Shown: positions 35,701 through 36,630 of the stretch, piece after piece
How the letters are laid out: the number at the start of each line of letters is the position of its first letter
Numbering within the stretch: the stretch's first letter is position 1
Origin: Apostichopus californicus
Lineage: Eukaryota > Echinodermata > Holothuroidea > Aspidochirotida > Stichopodidae
Reading direction: 5' to 3'
Assembly: GCA_020650975.1 (NCBI GenBank)
Contig: JAIPMN010000063.1
Location: 1 to 36,630 of the forward strand
DNA length: 36,630 nt
Notes under the pieces: model-generated
What the model was told of the DNA's origin: nothing
Databases searched by the model: none
The model's input: the letters and a program-made list of their open reading frames with translations, nothing else
Program-made: the position numbers and the translations under genes

Positions 35701-36266
35701 CCATCTCCAGTACAATTGGGGAGCACAGGTGCAATTTACATCTATCAAATGGCAAACATAACCAATATTACAAAGATGATATACTTTTGAAGTAAGTAAG
35801 GAACAAGTAACAGTGTTTTGGAGAAAGCAACTGATTGGATCTGGTTGGAGGTGCACAAGCTTTGTATTTGGATGGAACCAACTGCTTTTGGTAGTTTAGT
35901 TTCCATAACTGGTAAAGTTGAATTTTTGTCCTTGTATCATTTACATTGCACTTTCAACCATATGTCTCAAGTCAGATATTCATCTTGAAATATTTATTAA
36001 ACTCAAAAGTTAGCTTTGAAAAACGTCTGAAAAAGTACTGACTATTCATTTGTAGTTTCAAAATTGTATGTCAAAATATTTTTCCTTTTCAGGATCTGAT
36101 GGAGTCCTATGAACAAGTTTTCTTTGGTTGCTGGAAGGTTCTTTTGCTTGGTCAAGTCAAAGAAGAATCGTTATGTGAGGAAATCTGTGAAACTGCAAGA
36201 CGATTTTCAAATATTTGTGCATCATCATCTTTTACTACAAAGGAAATGAATCTCAAGCTTTGTGAG
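2654..36266 (+). CDS. ESPL1: separase (ESPL1), 17 exons, 3' incomplete at the window edge
   Basis: Separase is the clan CD cysteine protease that cleaves the cohesin kleisin (RAD21/SCC1) at anaphase; securin and Cdk1-cyclin B hold it inactive. Joined exons are 2654-2752, 7576-9013, 9351-9493, 11535-11743, 17027-17134, 17970-18110, 19912-20056, 20585-20788, 22185-22430, 25344-25620, 26222-26381, 26710-28667, 30898-31102, 33101-33252, 34040-34170, 35506-35649 and 36093-36266. They sum to 5,934 nt, or 1,978 codons, with phases agreeing at every junction. Identity rests on collinear matches to vertebrate separase recalled from memory: CDLLDIF, the CVCNSC motif, QLLALCLGEKQP, ILPAGWTVCQLSVV, LLSRLERGQPPLVF, VWWASRQSL and GCWKVLLL. 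Residues 1 to about 1200 are the helical-repeat region, 1250-1709 a disordered linker, and 1710-1978 the start of the conserved C-terminal part. The catalytic His and Cys lie beyond the window. Start codon choice and exon 1 are the least certain parts. Confidence 0.93.
3055..3330. repeat. dispersed repeat copy 1 with 'tgtgcggaaaac' end
   Basis: This stretch matches 3870-4130 in the same orientation. Both contain 'cttgtgcggaaaac', a T run, then 'ttttaggataccaaattcag', 'ttaagctgcttataa' and 'taaagaagtac'. Its first 45 bases ('tctccgcacacggtaa ... ttccgctg') are also the reverse complement of 3757-3790, so the cluster can fold back. No transposase is visible. Confidence 0.65.
3705..3795. repeat. 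palindromic foldback segment
   Basis: 'actttccgctga' near 3714-3725 is inverted as 'tcagcggaaagt' near 3757-3768, separated by a T/G-rich loop that itself contains 'gtgtggaaaacacc'. The segment ends in 'gtgcggagaataacggtacc', which is inverted at 3059-3075. It looks like the end of a small inverted-repeat element. Confidence 0.55.
3870..4130. repeat. dispersed repeat copy 2
   Basis: Direct copy of 3055-3330, sharing 'cttgtgcggaaaac', 'ttttaggataccaaattcag', 'gttaagctgcttataa' and 'ctaaagaagtac'. The short open frame across it (GYQIQDNENN) is present in both copies but has no recognised homologue. Confidence 0.65.
5986..6006. repeat. 21-bp perfect palindrome
   Basis: CATGGAGCTA and TAGCTCCATG are perfect inverted arms around a single base. 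A looser inverted pair ('catggaact' ... 'ttgctccatgg') follows at 6113-6153, so a small inverted-repeat element may cover this area. Confidence 0.5.
6410..7260. repeat. degenerate tandem repeat, three copies of about 280-295 bp
   Basis: Anchors recur in the same order: 'gggtcaaaa(a/t)ggtcaaa' near 6457 and 6752 with a diverged 'gggtccaaggtcaga' near 7029; 'ttggtcatta' near 6491 and 6787; 'catgtggg/catgtggag' near 6534 and 6842; and 'gtcacatgatcaaa / gtcacatggtgg' near 6905 and 7180. The copies are strongly diverged, so the array is old. No protein signal was found. Confidence 0.55.
7576..9013 (+). CDS. ESPL1: separase exon 2 (residues 34-513), N-terminal helical domain
   Basis: A 1.44-kb exon with acceptor ttttcag at 7575 and donor TTAG|gtaata. 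It enters in phase 0 and leaves in phase 1. The open frame also runs upstream to 7534, but that part is the pyrimidine tract and is excluded. It encodes an almost wholly helical sequence with a short basic stretch (GTKKKGKK), as expected of the separase ARM/TPR-like superhelix that binds securin. Its last part (SASWVV-type helix to EHRWLG) leads directly into exon 3's NVSYNLGLVLYQKQIYDSAE, which resembles vertebrate separase. It is unusually large for this gene, equalled only by exon 12. Confidence 0.88.
9014..9350 (+). other. separase intron 2
   Basis: A 337-bp GT-AG intron (gtaata ... catatag). No repeat or gene was seen. Confidence 0.8.
9351..9493 (+). CDS. ESPL1: separase exon 3 (residues 513-560)
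   Basis: Acceptor catatag and donor AAAAG|gtagtt. The split Gly codon is completed from exon 2. The encoded peptide NVSYNLGLVLYQKQIYDSAETLV aligns well with the vertebrate separase segment in which a TPR-like helix pair follows the HRW-type linker. It exits in phase 0. The frame continues open past the donor to about 9574, so intron retention would add a short tail. Confidence 0.9.
9494..11534 (+). other. separase intron 3
   Basis: A 2.0-kb GT-AG intron (gtagtt ... caacag). Bases 10300-10720 weakly resemble the dispersed repeat at 15600-16330 ('tatttcagcattag', 'cagcctatcatatgata'). No coding signal was seen. Confidence 0.7.
11535..11743 (+). CDS. ESPL1: separase exon 4 (residues 561-630)
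   Basis: Acceptor caacag and donor GCAG|gtatgt; enters phase 0 and leaves phase 2. It begins VNLWNKFELQLDCQRR and continues LLTIATVLMYSIKDQ and WLEFWWKVKRDLAKKEEYEELRS. This follows the vertebrate pattern of a Leu-rich helix, then an 'FWVRVK'-like helix and a Lys/Glu-rich helix. Confidence 0.9.
12008..12060. repeat. short C-rich tandem repeat
   Basis: Two to three units built on 'ttttgcctgccctgcccc' occur in a row. The tract is a simple pyrimidine-rich repeat with no coding content. Confidence 0.6.
12240..12754. repeat. old dispersed repeat, left half (inverted copy in intron 6)
   Basis: This segment is the reverse complement of about 19050-19540: 'acatgcgcaaat', 'aaacctga', 'ctctttgca', 'ttcaaatattacgt' and 'ttcaagcgcatctt' all recur inverted and in order. 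The match resumes at 13763 after an inserted hAT-type element. The function of the repeat is unknown. Confidence 0.75.
12755..13762 (+). mobile_element. non-autonomous hAT-type element, copy A (1,008 bp)
   Basis: The left end TAGTGTTTACACGGG and the inverted right end TAGTGTTTGCTCGGG form short terminal repeats. The element is flanked by 8-bp repeats, atcaaaat at 12747-12754 and atcaaaac at 13763-13770 (7 of 8 match). An 8-bp target duplication with such ends is the mark of the hAT superfamily. Subterminal regions are rich in 'gggtacccgg'. There is no transposase, and an internal tandem repeat lies at 13349-13665. A second copy lies inverted at 31897-32894. Confidence 0.85.
13349..13665. repeat. 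internal 128-132 bp tandem repeat of the hAT-type element
   Basis: 'tggtagcctaacaccacac' recurs at 13351, 13483 (as tggttgcctaataccacac) and 13611, each followed by 'agtcaatg' and 'accatc'. The same arrangement is visible inverted in copy B (about 31998-32303), so the duplication predates the spread of the element. Confidence 0.75.
13763..14135. repeat. old dispersed repeat, right half
   Basis: The reverse complement of about 18600-19045: 'cctaacgttatga', 'gagtgcacaca', 'ttagccaatcaaatcactgg' and 'tttttagcatgaaaat' recur inverted in order. It abuts the hAT-type element. The 82-codon frame at 13871 lies wholly inside this repeat and is not taken as a gene. Confidence 0.75.
14181..14247. repeat. 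pair of 'gcgtcc' palindromes
   Basis: TTGCGTCCA-C-TGGACGCAA at 14181-14199 is a perfect inverted repeat with a one-base centre. GCGTCC-A-GGACGC at 14235-14247 is a second one. A related 'tttgcgtcccg' occurs at 11846. These may mark the boundary of the surrounding repeat. Confidence 0.5.
15600..16330. repeat. dispersed repeat, copy in intron 4
   Basis: It shares ordered blocks with 20980-21740: 'ctgcatgattaaccagt', 'aggctaga', 'cttaattatg', 'attgaggttaa', 'cattcctagg', 'agtcatgttaca' and 'aatgatttgat.ggctgat'. The copies are well diverged. No ends or target duplication could be fixed. Confidence 0.6.
17027..17134 (+). CDS. ESPL1: separase exon 5 (residues 630-666)
   Basis: A short exon with acceptor ttggtag and donor AAAA|gtgagt, phase 2 to phase 2. 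It encodes TILDVVKELDSNVLYDFTTQ and LLEEELTLYEQQ. The 'LLEEELTLYE' helix corresponds to the 'LLREELQAY' helix of vertebrate separase, placing the exon between exons 4 and 6 without a gap. Confidence 0.88.
17135..17969 (+). other. separase intron 5
   Basis: An 835-bp GT-AG intron (gtgagt ... tgatag). It contains a short run of 'tacatgtaca' and 'gtgtgtac' repeats at 17765-17826 and nothing else recognisable. Confidence 0.8.
17970..18110 (+). CDS. ESPL1: separase exon 6 (residues 666-713)
   Basis: Acceptor tgatag and donor ACAA|gtaatt, phase 2 to phase 2. It encodes HDTLQEEYAVVCDLLDIFQG followed by an Ala/Leu-rich helix ending LLRTGRLESD. 'VCDLLDI' matches the conserved 'ICDLLEL' of vertebrate separase, one of the best anchors in the N-terminal half. 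Confidence 0.92.
18111..19911 (+). other. separase intron 6
   Basis: A 1.8-kb GT-AG intron (gtaatt ... ctcctcag). It contains three 'attttgaagta' units at 18397-18431, a GC-rich stretch near 18445-18470, and the inverted old repeat copy at 18595-19540. Confidence 0.75.
18595..19540. repeat. old dispersed repeat, inverted uninterrupted copy
   Basis: The reverse complement of 12240-12754 joined to 13763-14135. At the position corresponding to the hAT insertion (about 19049-19060) it carries a single uninterrupted 'ttttgaca', the reverse of 'tgtcaaaa'. It therefore serves as a paralogous empty site. Small open frames on either strand here are not supported as genes. Confidence 0.75.
19912..20056 (+). 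CDS. ESPL1: separase exon 7 (residues 713-761)
   Basis: Acceptor ctcctcag and donor TTGAG|gtatgt; enters with one base and leaves in phase 0. It encodes TPLECLDTSIALIQDELEQ and, at its end, ANFWTYVCYFE. These match the 'ALDAIREALQLL' and 'ALLWLYICTLE' helices of vertebrate separase. Confidence 0.9.
20057..20584 (+). other. separase intron 7
   Basis: A 528-bp GT-AG intron (gtatgt ... attgcag). No repeat or gene was seen. Confidence 0.8.
20585..20788 (+). CDS. ESPL1: separase exon 8 (residues 762-829)
   Basis: Acceptor attgcag and donor AAGCTG|gtaaat, phase 0 to phase 0 (68 codons). It encodes LHPLQIALQLWESVFADS and LSCLSKISEIFGLQKL. 'ALQLWESVF' corresponds to vertebrate 'ALALWKELL', the start of a TPR-like repeat. 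Confidence 0.9.
20980..21740. repeat. dispersed repeat, copy in intron 8
   Basis: A diverged direct copy of 15600-16330, sharing ordered blocks such as 'ctgcatgattaaccagt', 'cattcctagg', 'cagtcatgttaca' and 'aatgatttgat'. It carries an internal expansion at 21013-21207 that the intron 4 copy lacks. Confidence 0.6.
21013..21207. repeat. 50-bp tandem repeat, four copies
   Basis: Units beginning 'ccagtcttgtaactaaactg' start at 21013, 21063, 21113 and 21155. The third is 42 bp because it lacks eight bases ('tgaacctg' in the full unit). Copies are otherwise almost identical, pointing to recent expansion. Each contains 'accagt ... actggt' inverted arms. Confidence 0.9.
22185..22430 (+). CDS. ESPL1: separase exon 9 (residues 830-911)
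   Basis: Acceptor cacacag and donor GACAAT|gtaagt (a perfect donor), phase 0 to phase 0 (82 codons). It encodes paired helices: RALTLTAHLSELIEDWQ, VMSTLGMLDEASVILYKCK and LYLQCCLFKAQIFLYL. The spacing is typical of TPR-like repeats and matches vertebrate separase in the 'AQLHLEEA' to 'LLRSQLYW' segment. Confidence 0.92.
22623..22635. promoter_or_regulatory. X-box-like motif (RFX family), candidate
   Basis: GTTGCC-T-AGCAAC fits the RFX X-box pattern GTNRCC(0-3)RGYAAC as a perfect inverted repeat. It lies 70 bp before the minisatellite, inside an intron. A single short match may be chance or part of a repeat. Confidence 0.25.
22705..23631. repeat. minisatellite, 18 full copies of 49-52 bp in three variants
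   Basis: Every unit shares the core 'aataatggatggtaattact', then 'tgtggttattatcc'. Type A (49 bp) starts 'tatccgttattgaac', type B (52 bp) 'tcaacagttataacaatt' and type C (50 bp) 'tcaacagttattgaac'. The order is A A B B A C B B A B A B C B A A B C plus an 18-bp partial. Type C looks like a recombinant of B's start with A's middle. Copies differ by very few substitutions (for example 'gtcatt' for 'gttatt'). Confidence 0.97.
24012..25076. mobile_element. inverted-repeat element with 'tttcgcccaacc' subterminal repeats (~1.07 kb)
   Basis: The left 125 bp and right 140 bp are inverted relative to each other. Both start 'ctggtcacttcgcccaac' and then run through tandem units of about 22 bp ('tggtcatttcgcccaaccag'). 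The nine bases gagtaaaat occur on both sides (24003-24011 and 25077-25085), a plausible target duplication. The interior has a ~205-bp direct duplication (24174-24270 versus 24378-24470) and repeated 'aatattcggttcgtatcc'. No transposase is present, so it is a MITE-like or foldback element of unassigned superfamily. Confidence 0.75.
25344..25620 (+). CDS. ESPL1: separase exon 10 (residues 912-1004)
   Basis: Acceptor attatag and donor CTCT|gtaagt, phase 0 to phase 1. It encodes RKEFKANLTKLLKL, an acidic stretch (SEEDDKGLDID) and VQPAQEAMRLFTGVSKGVIG. The last part aligns with the vertebrate 'IDSHKLLRSIILLLMG' helix. The frame stays open past the donor to 25760, but the donor is perfect and phase fits exon 11. 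Confidence 0.88.
25621..26221 (+). other. separase intron 10
   Basis: A 601-bp GT-AG intron (gtaagt ... tttgcag). No repeat or gene was seen. Confidence 0.8.
26222..26381 (+). CDS. ESPL1: separase exon 11 (residues 1004-1057)
   Basis: Acceptor tttgcag and donor AGATG|gttagt, phase 1 to phase 2. It encodes YWLALQKVLESLLLVSELY, then GCVREAKYYCQEGLNLSQMY and NLPRW. 'REAKYYCQEGL' and 'NLPR' match vertebrate 'SEAKAFCLEAL' and 'IPRQ', a strongly conserved TPR-like pair. Confidence 0.92.
26382..26709 (+). other. separase intron 11
   Basis: A 328-bp GT-AG intron (gttagt ... gtgcag). Nothing else was seen. Confidence 0.8.
26710..28667 (+). CDS. ESPL1: separase exon 12 (residues 1057-1710), end of superhelix and disordered linker
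   Basis: A 1.96-kb exon; acceptor gtgcag, donor ATAG|gtaaaa, phase 2 to phase 1. Residues 1058-1090 finish the helical pair. A CxCxxC motif (C1160, C1162, C1165) matches the conserved cysteines of vertebrate separase and is followed by a helical segment to about 1310. From about 1320 the sequence is charged and disordered. It holds KRGRGRGKK (1471-1479), a repeated 40-residue block, an AT-hook-like PRRRGRP (1571-1577), an acidic stretch, and ExxR motifs at 1597-1602 and 1654-1659 that fit separase self-cleavage sites. A 251-codon open frame on the other strand is a by-product of base composition. Confidence 0.93.
27961..28194 (+). repeat. in-frame 120-bp direct duplication inside exon 12
   Basis: Copy 1 is 27961-28080 and copy 2 is 28081-28194. 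They differ by a few substitutions and a 6-base gap in copy 2. Both encode RGKKQTSAPTVNK followed by SGSKKVKNTAVETTTEVN, so each adds a basic patch to the linker. The near-identity points to a recent duplication. Confidence 0.95.
28668..30897 (+). other. separase intron 12
   Basis: A 2.2-kb GT-AG intron (gtaaaa ... attccag). AT-rich, with no clear repeat, gene or RNA structure. Short open frames at 28971-29156, 29464-29679 and 30116-30346 show no recognisable content. Confidence 0.75.
30898..31102 (+). CDS. ESPL1: separase exon 13 (residues 1710-1778)
   Basis: Acceptor attccag and donor TTAAG|gtaagg, phase 1 to phase 2. It opens the conserved C-terminal part: IETAVKCLEEALVLLRK, YRKICQLLALCLGEKQP and YLSQSMSVTLRHQKLTSLAKKL. 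'LLALCLG' followed by 'ESVSITCRHQLLTHL'-type sequence is a signature of vertebrate separase, making this one of the firmest identifications. Confidence 0.96.
31291..31535. repeat. 43-bp tandem repeat, 5.7 copies in alternating forms
   Basis: Units begin 'aaacttgaaaccttggtga' or 'aaacttacaaccttggtga' at 31291, 31334, 31377, 31420, 31463 and 31506. Forms with 'tagggttagggttatg' alternate with forms carrying 'atgggcaagg.atatgg', giving an 86-bp higher-order unit. The TTAGGG hexamers recall telomere repeat but are part of the longer unit. Confidence 0.95.
31897..32894 (-). mobile_element. non-autonomous hAT-type element, copy B (998 bp)
   Basis: Inverted relative to copy A and closely similar over its whole length. 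Its ends are TAGTGTTTGCACGGG (left) and GTGTAAACACTA (right). It is flanked by a perfect 8-bp duplication, atgctaac at 31889-31896 and 32895-32902. No transposase was seen; the minus-strand open frame at 32705-32977 overlaps the element's end and is not a gene. Confidence 0.92.
33101..33252 (+). CDS. ESPL1: separase exon 14 (residues 1778-1829)
   Basis: Acceptor cttaacag and donor AGCAG|gtgaga, phase 2 to phase 1. It encodes a charged helix (KLQHLEEGKCLENE), then QLFSFSADLNSVKEVTSILPAG. 'LFSF' and 'ILPAG' match vertebrate 'LFSF' and 'LIPSG' immediately before the TVCVLAL strand. Confidence 0.93.
33253..34039 (+). other. separase intron 14
   Basis: A 787-bp GT-AG intron (gtgaga ... attgaag). 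No repeat or gene was seen. Confidence 0.8.
34040..34170 (+). CDS. ESPL1: separase exon 15 (residues 1829-1872)
   Basis: Acceptor attgaag, phase 1 in. It encodes WTVCQLSVVNASPSSSG, then TSFVLLSRLERGQPPLVFHLPL, closely following vertebrate 'TVCVLALATL ... LLLTRLEKDSPPVSVQIP'. No GT donor before the in-frame stop at 34192 gives the phase 0 that exon 16 needs. CCATTG|gcaagt at 34170 does, making this a GC donor. The end coordinate therefore depends on a GC-AG intron. Confidence 0.85.
34171..35505 (+). other. separase intron 15, apparent GC-AG intron
   Basis: A 1.3-kb intron starting gcaagt, the consensus for GC donors, and ending gaaacag. It has two copies of 'atattatataaaatata' near 34907-34963 and a retroposon-like tail at 35428-35500 that runs into the acceptor. 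Confidence 0.65.
35428..35500 (+). mobile_element. retroposon (SINE/LINE-like) 3' tail
   Basis: 'cctgtaaagcgcttcgagca' followed by 'aatgcgctatataagtac' and an 'attttatta' repeat is a 3'-end pattern seen in many marine animal retroposons. The T/A-rich tail ends five bases before the exon 16 acceptor. The 5' limit of the element is not clear and the family is not assigned. Confidence 0.55.
35506..35649 (+). CDS. ESPL1: separase exon 16 (residues 1873-1920)
   Basis: Acceptor gaaacag and donor CTTAAG|gtatgc, phase 0 to phase 0 (48 codons). It encodes SADSLMMEFNQVFQESKETV, then KQVWWASRQSLNDQLK. 'LMMEF' and 'WWASRQSL' match vertebrate 'VLNEF' and 'WWTGRLAL', the helices that lead into the protease region. 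Confidence 0.93.
35650..36092 (+). other. separase intron 16
   Basis: A 443-bp GT-AG intron (gtatgc ... ttttcag). Nothing else was seen. Confidence 0.8.
36093..36266 (+). CDS. ESPL1: separase exon 17 (residues 1921-1978), last exon in the window
   Basis: Acceptor ttttcag and donor TGTGAG|gtatat, phase 0 to phase 0 (58 codons). It encodes LMESYEQVFFGCWKVLLLGQ, then an acidic and Cys-containing helix. 'GCWKVLLL' matches the vertebrate 'GCWKGLLL' motif. In vertebrates the His/Cys catalytic dyad lies further on, so the exons for it must follow the array at the right edge. Confidence 0.94.
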
Positions 36267-36318
36267 GTATATCATGTATGCATGTAATGTAGCTATTTGT
36301 TGTGGAGGGGAAGCTAAA

Positions 36319-36630
36319 CTATGTGCTGAGAGTTATGTCGATATACAATGTGCTGAGAGTTATGATGATATACTATGTGCTGAGAGTTATGTTGATATAC
36401 TATGTGCTGAGAGTTATGTCGATATACTATGTGCTGAGAGTTATGTTGATATACTATGTGCTGAGAGTTATGTCGATATACTATGTGCTGAGAGTTATGT
36501 TGATATACTATGTGCTGAGACTTATGTCGATATACTATGTGCTGAGAGTTATGTTGATATACTATGTGCTGAGAGTTATGTCGATATACTATGTCCTGAG
36601 AGTTATGTTGATATACTATGTGCTGAGAGT
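36319..36630. repeat. 27-bp tandem repeat running off the window
   Basis: About 11.6 copies of a unit beginning 'ctatgtgctgagagttatg'. From the third copy on, units alternate between 'gttgatata' and 'gtcgatata', making a 54-bp higher-order unit. The array lies in intron 17 and continues past the right edge. Confidence 0.97.

Noticed and set aside
36267..36630. Separase catalytic His and Cys motifs
   Set aside because: Looked for after exon 17, but only the 27-bp array is present before the window ends.

Overview
This is a eukaryotic, AT-rich, intron-rich and repeat-rich window. It is dominated by one protein-coding gene on the + strand: separase (ESPL1), the protease that cleaves the cohesin kleisin at anaphase. 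The protein resembles animal separases from its N-terminal helical region up to the segment just before the protease domain. The intron sizes, the repeat content (Penelope-like, hAT-type and minisatellite sequences) and the short 'gcgctatataag' retroposon tail suggest a marine invertebrate, possibly a deuterostome such as an echinoderm. That species guess is inference only.

Layout. Bases 101-1762 hold a decayed Penelope-like reverse transcriptase on the - strand. Bases 1763-2653 are the gene-proximal upstream region, with a CCAAT box, a CHR-like hexamer, a TATA-like stretch and two upstream ATGs. From 2654 to 36266, 17 coding exons can be joined. Their reading phases agree at every junction and they encode 1,978 codons. 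The His/Cys protease domain is not in the window and should follow beyond 36630. The long unstructured exon 12 carries AT-hook-like motifs, an in-frame 120-bp duplication and candidate self-cleavage sites.

The introns hold most of the repeats. Intron 1 has a foldback-like repeat cluster and a degenerate repeat of about 290 bp. Intron 4 has an old repeat interrupted by a 1,008-bp hAT-type element, and an inverted copy of that old repeat without the hAT insertion lies in intron 6. Intron 8 has a 50-bp array. Intron 9 has an 18-copy minisatellite and a ~1.07-kb inverted-repeat element. Intron 13 has a 43-bp array and a second hAT copy in opposite orientation with a perfect 8-bp target duplication. 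Intron 17 has a 27-bp array that runs off the right edge. Intron 15 appears to be a GC-AG intron whose acceptor abuts a retroposon tail.

No second cellular gene, tRNA, rRNA or CRISPR array was found. All exon boundaries were read by eye from splice signals, phase and remembered similarity to vertebrate separase; no search or alignment was run.
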